Of a stretch of DNA of 64,000 bases, positions 21,801 to 31,964 are shown piece after piece. The notes under the pieces were generated by a model, which was not told the DNA's origin, did not search any database, and saw only the letters and a program-made list of their open reading frames with translations. The DNA is from Castor canadensis. Lineage: Eukaryota > Chordata > Mammalia > Rodentia > Castoridae. A program made the position numbers and the translations under genes. The stretch is taken from assembly GCF_047511655.1 (NCBI RefSeq), contig NC_133386.1, positions 179,201,146 to 179,265,145 of the forward strand, read 5' to 3'. Every line of letters begins with the position of its first letter. Position 1 is the first letter of the stretch.

Positions 21801-21899
21801 GTGAAGAAAGAAAGAAGGAAGGGAGGGAAGGAGAGAAGGAGAGGAAAGAAGGGAGAGAGTGAGAGGAAAAAGAAAGAAAGAAAAAAAAGAAAGAAAGCA
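21801..21899. repeat. Homopurine (GAAA/GGAA)n tract
   Basis: About 98 of the bases are A or G, apart from two T. Such a tract is slippage-prone and able to form triplex DNA. Confidence 0.95.
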
Positions 21900-21929
21900 A
21901 ACTTCATACATACACACCAGTAAAGCTGC

Positions 21930-22040
21930 AAGTACTTCAAAAGATTTCATGTATGATATATCTGATACATTATAAGAACCTGTATAAATGCCACAATGTA
22001 CCCCTACGCATCACAACAAAAAAGGAAAAAAGAAAAGCTG
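21930..22040 (+). mobile_element. L1 3'-UTR-type fragment
   Basis: cctgtataaatgccacaatg and tgtacccctacgcatcacaa match the 3' ends at 5.8 kb and, reversed, 32.9 kb. It ends in an A-rich tail. Confidence 0.6.
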
Positions 22041-22496
22041 ATCACAAGGCTGGCATGAAGATATCACTGACATGTTTGTCTCACATTCGACTTTGTAAGA
22101 GATCTTGCCAATGATCACTCTTTAAGGAAAATCAACAGAATCAAATTGCTTTTGCTAATTCTCCAGTTTCAATTCAATTACCTCCCCCATTTAAGTTCTT
22201 TCTGATGGCTCCACCCAACTGAAAAACCAGAACACACTAGAAAAATATTTATTGATTATCAGTTTTTAAACATATTAAAAAGGAGGTCATATTTTGGGTT
22301 CCAGTCCCCAACATCTAATTATTATATTGTAATGCTTATTAACAAAACCAAATAGATTATTTTAAAGAAAGTGTTTTTGCTGAGTTGCCATGAAACTGGA
22401 AAAGAATAATTCTTATCATTGACATGATAAGGGTACTAATATCAAACAATTGTTTCAGAGAACTAGAAGACATGATAGAGAAAGATTCACTAGTAG
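22041..22496. other. No gene
   Basis: AT-rich DNA with no repeat that I recognise. The minus-strand frame at 22357-22563 runs across the ID SINE and is not a gene. Confidence 0.45.
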
Positions 22497-22580
22497 GGCT
22501 GGAGGTATGGCTCAAGTCGTAGAGCACTTGCCTAACAAGCACAAGTTCAAATTCCAGTATCACAAAGAAAACAAAACAAG
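22497..22580 (+). mobile_element. ID-type SINE
   Basis: It starts gggctggaggtatggctcaa, has box A (tcgtagagcacttgcc) and box B (aagttcaaattcc), and ends in an A-rich tail. It is tRNA-derived and transcribed by RNA polymerase III in its source copies. Confidence 0.88.
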
Positions 22581-23429
22581 CCTGATGAGCAATAGTCCCA
22601 TTAATAAATGAAAGAAGTTGTGGAACTGATCAGCAGCCACTGAATTATTGAGTCCTAGGTCCATCTGTTCCAGTTCTCTGACTCAAAAATCAAAATTGCA
22701 TGAATTTATAAATACTCAATCTTCACAAACATCATAGTCAAATGAAGGAAATTATCTAACACATCAAATGCAATTCAACACATCATCAAGCCATTAAAAA
22801 AGGAATCTTGCACAAAAAAAAAAAAGTACACACCAGAAATGATTTCACACAAATGAAATGATAATAGCCAAATGGAACAACAAATTGTAGTGCATGCAGC
22901 ATGGCCTTTGGCATGGTTAGTATATGTCATGTGGAATATGAAAGAGTGTGGGGGGGTCTCAGAGAATTATTCAAATAAGGCTCAGAAAAACCATCCCAAA
23001 CAAAGAGAAGACAAAAGGCCTTGAATTGTAAAAAGCCACTATGACTAGATGATATGGATATAAGAGAAAAAGCAGGGATAGTAAAGTGGGAAAGAGCCAG
23101 TTACTATCAATAAATCTACCACTTAATAGTTGTGGCATTAAATTGTTAACTCTCTTATTTCCTCTAGAAAATGACAGCTACGTCATAGATTGGACTTGAT
23201 TCAATGGAGGTTTTAATCCTGGACAAATCAGGGAACCCCCTCTCTTGTCCCAACCTATAAAATAAATGCCATTGATTTATTTGAGTAAACCCCAGGGGAA
23301 TTACTGAATAACGTTTGGCATATCACCGGTTTTCACTGTTAATGTTATAATTACTACAAAGCCACTAGATTCCTAATTCCTAAGTTGCATAATGAACTTC
23401 AAAATGATTGCCTATGTCAGGTAATTATT
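22581..23429. other. No gene
   Basis: Single-copy-like, AT-rich DNA with an A run at 22817-22829. No supported exon or repeat. Confidence 0.45.
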
Positions 23430-23857
23430 TTAGTCAGTTTTCCATTGCTGTGATGAAATACTTGAGAAACTCAATTTAAAACTATTTATTTGGGGTCATG
23501 GGTTTAGAAGTTTCTGTCCATGGTCCCTTAACCCCATTGCTCAGAGTCTGAGACAAGCCTGAAAATTATGGTGGAGAGCATGTGGAAGAGCAAAACTGTT
23601 CACTTCATGTCTCTTGGGAAACAAAAGAGAGGAGAATGGGCCAGGAATAAGGTACAGTCCCCAAGAATATGTCCCTAAGTATCCACTCCCTTCAACTATG
23701 TCACATCTCCCCAAATCCACTCAGCAATGAGTTAATCTACTGATGAGGTCAGAGCTGTCATGATCCAATCACTTTCCCAAAGTCTTGTTGCTGCCTTGGG
23801 GACCAAACCTTGAACACATGAGCTTTGGGGGGATGTGCTAGGTGCAAATCATAACCA
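23430..23857 (-). mobile_element. MaLR-type LTR, copy C (longest)
   Basis: The plus strand reads tagtcagttttccattgctg at the left and ctttggggggatgtgctagg near the right. Block order is the same as copies A and B, with about 60 extra bases near the right end. It is a non-coding solo LTR. Confidence 0.72.
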
Positions 23858-24904
23858 TGCTGCTATGTGTTCATATCATTCTTCTTCCTAGAATTTCCTA
23901 CAGGAGGAAATTTCTGAGCTTTACTTATAATTAGGCTGAGATCTTGGAACTGGATTCTGGCTAATTAGATGTAGGCAGAATATGCAGTTCCCTAACCTAC
24001 CTTTAACAGCCCTTGTGGAAATGGTTATGCATCTCTTACTGAACAAACCCTGCTATGTTAAATTCCTTTTCCATCCCTTTGCATTAGTTTTTGCGGATTC
24101 TATCACTTTCTGGTTATTTTAATTGTTAAAACATAGTTCAATCCAGTTTAAAACTTCAGCATTCAAAGCTCACTCCATCCCCTTTGCCAGCACAGTCTAG
24201 AATTTCAGCCCTGGTTCCTCAGGGTGGGAAAAGCATGGGATAGCTGTGCCCCTTCTTCCAGGTAGAGATACTGATGTTGAGGTCAAGAAGAAAGGGTAGG
24301 GTGACAGACTCTTCATCAACACTGCCCATATATCACTTATAAAAATGAGTCCCTTGCCTCACCCTGGTTCATGTGGATTTTATCCAATGTTCACAGCTTC
24401 CTTTCCTATGGTGGTTTCCAGTTTTGTTGGCAATAGGGCTAATCTTTCTGGCTCTCTCCAGGGACTTATACAATGGGGCAACTATTTCTCTCACAAACCT
24501 TGACTGCTTGCTGTACAAACTCCTTCCCCTTAAACCAAGTATCCCTTTGCTAAGCCTAGTGGTCAACAGGGCAGTCCTCAGCTGCAACTGTTCTCTCACA
24601 TCTGAACCCTCCTACAGGTAGTCCTAGGAACAACTGGATCTGAATATTTTGGGTAAAACTGAATGAACTATGGAGAGATTGCATCATAATCTTCTCAGAC
24701 ACACTTTATCCTGGTTCTTTAAGCCTCTGGTTCTGTGCTACACTAATGGCCTCCCATTTCCAGGCCCCCTTAGCAAACCAGGTACTAGTCCTTATATTTA
24801 GTAACACTAATCCTCATCCTCCCAAGCAAGCCAGCTGGTTTTTTTAGCTCAGCATTTTTTAGCTCAAGTACTTTACCAAGGAATCAAATGACCTTTCTTT
24901 TAAG
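23858..24904. other. No supported gene
   Basis: Frames at 24373-24621 (plus, 82 codons, partly hydrophobic) and 24369-24599 (minus) overlap on opposite strands and match nothing that I recognise. I treat them as chance. Confidence 0.4.
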
Positions 24905-25065
24905 CCCTCATGATCCTTTTTGGTGAAAATTATCACATAAAAATTGTGAGTATTTATGACATACCATGTGTGGTCTTGATACAAATATACATTGTGCAAT
25001 GTTCAAATCAGGGTAAACATATTAATCCCTTCAAATATTTGTCATTTCTGGTCATGGGAGAAAGA
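24905..25065 (-). mobile_element. Old L1 3'-UTR fragment, antisense
   Basis: The wording gtgagtatttatgacatacc, then acaaatatacattgtgcaat, then ttcaaatatttgtcatttct is the antisense of old L1 3' UTR. Confidence 0.5.
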
Positions 25066-27071
25066 TTTCCCACACTGCTGAGTTCTATCATCTGACTCGT
25101 TGGCAGTTGCTCAGAAAGTCAGGCCCAGTGCTCCACATTGTGGCATCTTACCTGACTCCAGAGATGAACTAAAGTCTGACTCCCTTTGGATATGTCTTGG
25201 AGGCTCAGGGATCTTAGTTAGACGCCCACCTGTGTGGGACAGTTGGAAAGAATTCCAAGAGAATAGGCAGTTGCAGTACATCCTGGGAGGCCATCACACC
25301 TTCAAAAACAGGATATCAAGAAAAAAATACACAAGATTTGTATTTAATGTATTCAGTTATTTTCTTTTTTTTTTAAGAAGAAAACAATCAGTATTTTGTG
25401 TAACAGAGATATTCATATGCTGTACTTCTCTGCAATTTGAACATGTAAAACATTGAATTCACCTTAGTGCTGCATAACCGTATACTGTTCCATATTACCT
25501 TCCAGCACCAGGATACATTTTACCTTCCACTGGAAGGAATTTAAGCTTCGCTGTCTCCCCATTCTGATTCTTTGAAGGTCTATTCACTCAGAAATGGAAA
25601 CAGGGTCTCTCTTGATGAATTAAAGTAGCAATGAACTTCTGCTATTCCTGGACACACCCAGCACATTCTGTCATTATTTGATGGCTGCAGACATCCCCAC
25701 TCTGCCACGTCCATTGAGAAGATCCTCTTGTCTGTTTCACATATCATTCGAAAGCAGGGTGATGGCAGGGGCGTTCTGCACCATAGTTCATAAGGGAGCC
25801 AGCAGAACACATAAACCAAAGCTGGTCTGGACAGAAAAGAGAGAATAATATTAAAAACAAGTAAAGCCTGGGCAGTTTTCTCATTCATCTTTGCCTGATG
25901 GAAGATGGTTTGCAGTTAAGTGAAAGATGGGCCCCCAGCAATGAAGCTGTCTGCTGCATTGAGACTGCTTGGCCATGTCACTAGCTCAGAATTACTGCAA
26001 CTGCCGGGTGTCAGAAGGCATCAATTGTCCCAGACTCACTTGCTGGGCTCAGAGCCATGGACTGTGGGGCTAAACATCATCATTCTCCCAGATGGAGTCC
26101 GCACTTGCCTCTTTATCATCCAGATCCCCCACCCCAAACATTCCCATGGATCAAGTCCTGTTATTTCTCCAGGTACAGAGTCACGGAGCATAGAGTAACA
26201 TCATCAGTCTTCCTCACAGTTCACATCCACCAGAGAGTTATTTCCTTCTCTTTCAGATGAATTACCAGCTGACAGCTTAGATCTTTCCTTTCTTTGTGTC
26301 CTGCATACAGAGTGAGGGGCAAGGGAAATCCAGGCAACTCTTTTCCGAACTAAACATTTCTCTCCATCATTTCTGCCACTTGGTTGAAAGGTCCTTCATA
26401 TCCATCCATGTCCAGAGTGCTCTCCAACTAAACCATGGAGCATAACATGGGGAGAGTGCTATGTCTTGGAATTGGAAGTTACTCTAAGACTCATCTGAAT
26501 CCCATCACCCTTGCAAATCAGGAATCCCCTATGCTAATAGTGCTGCCCAGTTTAACCTTTTCCCACTAAAGTGAGGCAGAGCTTACTCCAAAGCTGTTGT
26601 TTCATTGACAGAAATATCTAATTGCTACAATTTCTTATGAAGAGCAATCCATACCCCGTTTCTCTATAGCTTTCACTTACTGGACCACAAACATGAAGTG
26701 TCCTTTAATATAACATCCATTTAAAAATCGAAACATTGACACACTCATGAGTACATTCTTCCTGTGATTTAGCCCCAATCTCTTCTCAATTCTTATTTAA
26801 AAAATAAGCACTTTCTTACAACTCTCTAGCAATGTCCTTTAAAATATTATGTATGGAACTATAGCCACAGGGAGATCCTTGCCTTCCTGTGCCTCTTCTT
26901 TTTATTTCTATAAATAATATGCAAAATTGAGTAAAAGCTGCATTATAATTTGGCTCATATTAAGCTTATTGATTAAAATTCTCACTAAATCTTTACAAAT
27001 ACTTTGTTTTAAAACTATATCTCATCTACTAGTCCATAATAAAATTGACTTTTAAAAACCTAAATGTAACT
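25066..27071. other. Longest repeat-poor stretch of the left half, no gene
   Basis: G+C is higher at 25.55-26.5 kb than in the neighbourhood. Frames at 25100-25456, 25580-25888 (minus), 25920-26198 and 26057-26260 match no protein I know, and several overlap each other. This is a candidate for conserved non-coding DNA, not a gene call. Confidence 0.45.
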
Positions 27072-27372
27072 AGCCACCAGAGAATGGCTCATGTCTATAA
27101 TCCTAGCTACTTGGGAGACTGAGATCAGGAGAATCATGATTTAAGGCGAGCCAGGGCAAAAAGTTCACGAGACCTCCTTCTCAACAGAAAAAAGCTAAGT
27201 TTGGTGGTACTCACCTGTTATCCCAGTTAAAATGTGAAGCATAAAATAGGAGGATCATGGTCCGGGCTGGCTTGGGCAAAAAGCAAGACCCTATCACCAA
27301 AATAAACAAAGGAAAAAGGGCTAGCAAGCACAAAGCCCTGAGTTCAAACCCCAGTACTGACAAAAAAAAAAA
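27072..27372 (+). mobile_element. Composite SINE: two 7SL-like units plus ID remnant
   Basis: Unit 1 has tggctcatgtctataatcct; unit 2 has gtttggtggtactcacctgt. The ID unit lacks its first half and starts at gggctagcaagcacaaagcc, ending ccccagtactgac and an A tail. The short frame at 27257-27508 is SINE-derived. Confidence 0.8.
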
Positions 27373-28017
27373 ACTAACTATAGTATTTTATATTTACTCC
27401 AAATTAATTACACTGCATTTGTTTCATCATTTCAGTTTGTTCATCTCTCTTTGGATCCTCTCTCTCCCAAATGTAATCAATGAATTATGTTCTCATTCAC
27501 ATCATTAATAAGAACAGGAAGGTAGAGGTCAGAGCCTAGAAAACCTCAGAGAGAGAGTTCAAAATTGACACTAATACATTATTATATAGGTTATACATAA
27601 TAATATGTTCTTGAGTATATATTGAATTAACAACTAATTAAATTAAATATAGTTAACTAACTAATGAAATGTAACTGCACACATTTTCCTATCTTCAATT
27701 CAACTCGTTGAACATTTTCTGGTCACTACTGTGTACCAGGACATACAGAATAGAACCTGTTCTCTCTCTTCAAAAGGCTCACAGTGTAACAGGGAAATCA
27801 TGAAGAAAATAAATAATAGTTTCCTATGATGGGTGCTATGATACAGGTAGAATTGGAATCTAAATTTTACCCAGAAATGTTGATGAAACCTCGCAGATGG
27901 TGTGAAGGTTTTTCTCCTTTCTCCCCACTCTTTTCTGGAGTTCAGTCTCAAGAATGTGAATAAATAGAGACTTTTACTAAAGACCTAACGGCAAGCATGG
28001 TAGAGAAAAAAAAGATG
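27373..28017. other. No gene; L2-like words at 27700-27800
   Basis: tgtgtaccaggacatacag and aaaaggctcacagtgtaaca resemble a common L2 3' region. The rest is AT-rich and unassigned. Confidence 0.4.
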
Positions 28018-28131
28018 TCATACTGGGTATGGTAGTAAACACCTGTAATGCCAGCACTCAGGAAGCAGAGTCAGGAAGACCATGAGTTCAAGGACAGCCT
28101 GAGGTACATAGTGACACTCTTATCTCAAACC
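28018..28131 (+). mobile_element. B1-like SINE (7SL-derived)
   Basis: tactgggtatggtagtaaac, then cctgtaatgccagcactcag, then gttcaaggacagcctgaggt: a monomeric B1 layout without an ID unit. Confidence 0.8.
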
Positions 28132-28828
28132 AAATTTGTAAGTTTATTTTATTTTTAGATTTCTATGTTTTTTTTTTATTTTTTTTTCTCATTTATTCAC
28201 ATGTGCATACAATGTTTGGGTCATTTCTCCTCCCTTCCCCCTGCCCTCTCCCCTACCTACCCCACCCCTTCCCTCTCCTCCCCTAACCCCTTGCTACCAG
28301 GCAGAAGCTATTTTGCCCTTATCTCTAGTTTTGTTGAAGAGAGAGTATAAGCAATAATAGGAAGGACCAAGCATTTTTGCTAGTTGAGATAAGGATAGCT
28401 ACACAGGGAGTTGACTCACATTGCTTTCCTGTGCATGTCTGTTACCTTCTAAATTAATTCTTCTTGAACTAACCTTTTCTCTAGTTCCTGGTTCCCTTCT
28501 CCTATTGGCCTCTGTCACTTTGAAGTATCTGCATTAGTTTCTCTGCAGTGAGGGCAACAAATGCTACCTAGATTTTTGAGTGTCTTACCTATCCTCATAC
28601 CTCGCTTGTGTGCTCTTGCTTTATCATGTGATCAAAGTCCACTCCCCTTGTTATGTTTGCCCTTGATCTAATGTCTGCATATGAGGAAGAACATACGATT
28701 TTTGGTCTTTTGGGCCAGGCTAACCTCGCTCAGAATGATGTTCTCCAGTTCCGTCCATTTACTTGCAAATGATAAGATTACATTCTTCTTCGTGGCTGCA
28801 TAAAATTCCATAAATTTTGTAAGTTTAA
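28132..28828 (-). mobile_element. 5'-truncated L1 with target-site duplication
   Basis: The body is about 28147-28812. On the minus strand it starts in the last codons of ORF2 (antisense of cttcgtggctgcataaaatt), runs through the 3' UTR with its polypurine tract (C-rich at 28229-28290) and ends in an interrupted A tail. The flanks share tttgtaagttta at 28135-28146 and 28816-28827. It lacks all catalytic regions. Confidence 0.88.
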
Positions 28829-29131
28829 AAAATAAAAAAGGTCTTTATCACGTGAAGCATATGTGGCACACAGCAGCATCAGACAGGAATCATCCATGCT
28901 GGGTATCACTGGACCATGCTTCTGTGGATGGAAAGTCAGAAAGGACAATGAACAGATTAAATAGGAATTCCGTGCCACAGGTGTTACATGTACTCATTGG
29001 TTCTACTGTTCATTAGCTATTCTGCATAAATGAAGGTTTTATTTTTAAACATTGATATTTTCTTCTAAACCTTTTGTCTAGTCAAAGTTCTTCTTGTTTT
29101 ACTGAAGACTTCAGAATTTTGAAAGGCAAAG
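28829..29131. other. No gene
   Basis: AT-rich DNA without a recognised feature. The minus-strand frame at 28778-28978 begins in the L1 and is not a gene. Confidence 0.45.
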
Positions 29132-29232
29132 CCAGAGGTGACAGAGTGGCTCAAGTGGTAAAGTGCTTACTTAGCAAGTGTGGGGCCCTAAGTTTAAGCC
29201 CCAGTACTGCCAAAAATAAAAAAGAAGAAGAA
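29132..29232 (+). mobile_element. ID-type SINE
   Basis: It contains gtggctcaagtggtaaagtg (box A region), aagtttaagccccagtactg (box B region) and an A-rich tail with G interruptions. Confidence 0.88.
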
Positions 29233-29399
29233 AAAGAAAGCAAAGCCAGTAACAGTCTATTTTTTCTGCTGCTTCTTTGATGTGTCATCGCTTGCCAAAA
29301 GAGGTCTTTGCAGAGAGCCCAGCTGACTCAAGGAGGGCCAAGTATGGAAATGAAAAGAAGAAATGTTGGTTAACATTTAGAAGCATTATCTTGCCTTGG

Positions 29400-29495
29400 A
29401 TGAGCAGGTGGTTGCCAACAGATGACTGGAGGAAGAGCACTCCAGAGAAAGTTCAGCATGTGCAAAAAGCACAAGAAAACATAGTCTAATAGGTA
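29400..29495 (+). mobile_element. Ancient repeat fragment, family not assigned
   Basis: gaggaagagcactccag recurs at 55.54 kb, and the following gcatgtgcaaaaagc fits a widespread old mammalian repeat that I cannot name with certainty. Confidence 0.35.
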
Positions 29496-29504
29496 TAGGT
29501 AAGG

Positions 29505-30025
29505 AGTTCCTCAGTAGAACTCCAGCAGCCCAGCAACTAAGAGAAAGGATGGACAAATGGGACTACATGAAATTAAAAAGCTTCTGTACAACAAATGAAA
29601 TGGTCTCTAAATTGAAGAGACCACCCTCAGAGTGGGAGAAAATCTTTGCTAGCTATATATCAGATAAGGGACTGATAACCAGATTATACAGGGTGCTCAA
29701 AAAATTAAACTCCCCAAAAATCATTGGACCAATAAAGAAGTGAACAACTGAACTAAACAGAATTTTTTCAAAGGAAGAAATACAAATGGTAAAAAAACAC
29801 ATGAAAAAAATGCTCACCATCTCTGGCCATAAATGAAATGCAAATCAAAACCACACTAAGATTCCACCTCACTTCTGTTAGAATATCTATCATCAAGAAC
29901 ACCACCAACAACAAACACTGGTGAGGATGCAGGAAAAAGGAGCCCTTATCCACTGCTGGTGGAAATGCAGCTGGTACAACCACTTTGGAAAACAATATGG
30001 AGGCTTCTTAAAAAACTAAACATAG
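29505..30025 (+). mobile_element. L1 host fragment, left part (late ORF2)
   Basis: The first readable frame gives MDKWDYMKLKSFCTTNE and later KIFASYISDKGLITRLY, the C-terminal region of L1 ORF2. The frame breaks at 29743, then continues in pieces to aaaaaactaaacatag. The same element resumes at 31965. It is 5'-truncated at about 29505 and was split by the two L1 insertions that follow. Confidence 0.9.
30010..30025. repeat. Shared target site, copy 1
   Basis: aaaaaactaaacatag. The opposite strand reads tagtttttt/aag, a good L1 endonuclease site (TTTT/AA). Further copies lie at 30729-30744 and 31950-31964. Confidence 0.92.
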
Positions 30026-30728
30026 TTTTTTAGGTGTCTTACCTATCCTCACCCCTCCCTTGTGTGCTCTCGCTTTTATCATGTGCTCATAGTCCAATCC
30101 CCTTGTTGTGTTTGCCCTTGATCTAATGTCCACATATGAGGGAGAACATACGATTTTTGGTCTTTTGAGCCAGGCTAACCTCACTCAGAATGATGTTCTC
30201 CAATTCCATCCATTTACCAGCGAATGACAACATTTCGTTCTTCTTCATGGCTGCATAAAATTCCATTGTGTATAGATACCACATTTTCTTAATCCATTCG
30301 TCAGTGCTGGGATAGGTAAGACACCTAAAAAACTAGCTAGTATTTGTTGCCCTTAATGCAGAGAAACTAAAGCAGATACCTTAAAGCAACTGAGGCCAAT
30401 AGGAAAAGGAGACCAGGAACTAGAGAAAAGGTTAGATTAAAAAGAATTAACCTAGAAGGTAACACCCACGCACAGGAAATCAATGTGAGTCAATGCCCTG
30501 TATAGCTATCCTTATCTCAACCAGCAAAACCCCTTGTTCCTTCCTATTATTGCTTATACTCTCTCTTCAACAAAATTAGAGATAAGGGCAAAATAGTTTC
30601 TGCTGGGTATTGAGGGGGGGAGCGGGAGGGGGTGGAGTGGGTGGTAAGGGAGGGGGTGGGGGCAGGGGGGAGAAATAAACCAAGCCTTGTATGCACATAT
30701 GAATAATAAAAGAAAAATGAAAAAAAAA
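30026..30728 (+). mobile_element. L1 insertion 1, 5'-inverted (twin-primed)
   Basis: Bases 30026-30309 are reversed late ORF2 and early 3' UTR (antisense of ttcttcatggctgcataaaa). From 30310 the 3' UTR runs in the sense direction to an A tail at about 30720. The 25 bases at 30024-30048 and 30310-30334 are perfect reverse complements, so sequence at the inversion point is present twice. No catalytic region is retained. Confidence 0.92.
30612..30671 (+). repeat. G-rich tract in L1 3' UTR, G-quadruplex-prone
   Basis: At least six runs of four or more G with short spacers on the plus strand. Equivalent tracts lie at 31831-31880 and, as C runs, 28229-28290. A G-rich polypurine tract is a known feature of mammalian L1 3' UTRs. 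Confidence 0.8.
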
Positions 30729-30744
30729 AAAAAACTAAACATAG
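30729..30744. repeat. Shared target site, copy 2 (between the two insertions)
   Basis: aaaaaactaaacatag, identical to copy 1, directly after the A tail of insertion 1 and directly before insertion 2. Confidence 0.92.
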
Positions 30745-31949
30745 GCTATTGTAAATGGAATTGTTTTCATATATTCTTTCTCAGTTTGTTCATTATTAGT
30801 GTATAGAAATGCTAATGATTTTTCTATATTGATTTTATATCCTCCTACCTTGCTATAGCTATTGATAATGTCTAGGAGTTTTTGGGTAGATTTTGGGTCT
30901 TTAAGGTATAGGATCATAACATCTGCAAATATGGATATTTTGACTGTTTCTTTACCTATTTGTATTCCTTTTATTTCTTCTTCTTACCTAATTACTCTGG
31001 CTAGGAATTCCAGTACTATGTTGAATAGGAGTGGAGATAGTGGGCATCCTTGTATCACTCCTGATTTTAGAGGGAATGGTTTCAGTTTTTCATTGTTAAG
31101 TATAATGCTGGCTGTAGGTTTGTCATATATAGCTTTTATAATGTTGAAGTACTTTCCTTCTATTCCTGGTTTTCTTAGAGCTTTTATCATGAAATGGTGT
31201 TGGATCTTATCTTTTTCTGCTTTTTCTGCATCTATTGAGATGATCAAGTGGTTTTTGTCTTTGCTTCTATTAATGTGGTTTATTACACTTATTGATTTTC
31301 GTATGTTGAACCATACCTGCATTCCTGGGATGAAGCTTACTTGGTCATGTCATTCGCAAGTAAATGGATGGAACTGGAGAACATCATTCTGAGTGAGGTT
31401 AGCCTGGCCCAAAAGACCAAAAATCATATGTTCTCCCTCATATGTGGACATTAGATCAAGGGCAAACACAACAAGGTGATTGGACTTTGATCACATGATA
31501 AAGCGAGAGCACATAAGGGAGGTATGAAGATAGGTAAGACACCCAAAAAAACGAGATAGCATTTGTTGCTCTCACTGCAGAGAAACTAATGCAGATACTT
31601 CAAAGTGGCAGAGGCCAATAGGAGAAGGGGACCAGGAACTAGAGAAAAGGTTAGTTCGAGAAGAATTAATTTAGAAGGTAACACACATGCACAAGAAATC
31701 AATGCATGTCAATTCCCTGTATAGCCATCCTTATCTCAACTAGCAAAAACACTTGTTTTTCCTATTATTGCTTATACTCTCTCTTCAACAAAATTAGAGA
31801 TAAGGGTAAAATAGTTTCTGCCTGATAGCGAAGGGGTGAGGGGGAAAGAGGAGGGGGTAGGGTGCAGGGGGAAGGGGGAGAGAAATTACCCAAATATCGT
31901 ATGCGCATATGAATAAAAGAAAAAATTTAAAAAAAAATAAATAAAATTT
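30745..31949 (+). mobile_element. L1 insertion 2, 5'-inverted (twin-primed)
   Basis: Bases 30745-31349 are reversed ORF2 reverse-transcriptase region. On the minus strand they read [35 protein letters not shown] and a catalytic box FADVMILY, with V (GTT, 30920-30918) instead of the second Asp. There is also an extra Glu-Lys near the DAEKA motif. From about 31350 the end of ORF2 and the 3' UTR run in the sense direction to an A-rich tail. The ORF2 sequence between the two parts, over 1 kb in a full element, is missing. Confidence 0.92.
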
Positions 31950-31964
31950 AAAAACTAAACATAG
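31950..31964. repeat. Shared target site, copy 3
   Basis: aaaaactaaacatag, 15 bases identical to copies 1 and 2, followed at once by the resumed host L1 (atcctgccatatgattcagc). Confidence 0.92.

Noticed and set aside
25580-25888. 102-codon minus-strand frame with a hydrophobic start
   Set aside because: No family resemblance, no splice or promoter context, and other chance frames of similar length lie nearby.
30010-31964. CRISPR-like direct repeat (three copies of a 15-16 base word)
   Set aside because: Only three copies, spaced by about 700 and 1200 bases of L1 sequence; they are target-site duplications in a eukaryotic genome.
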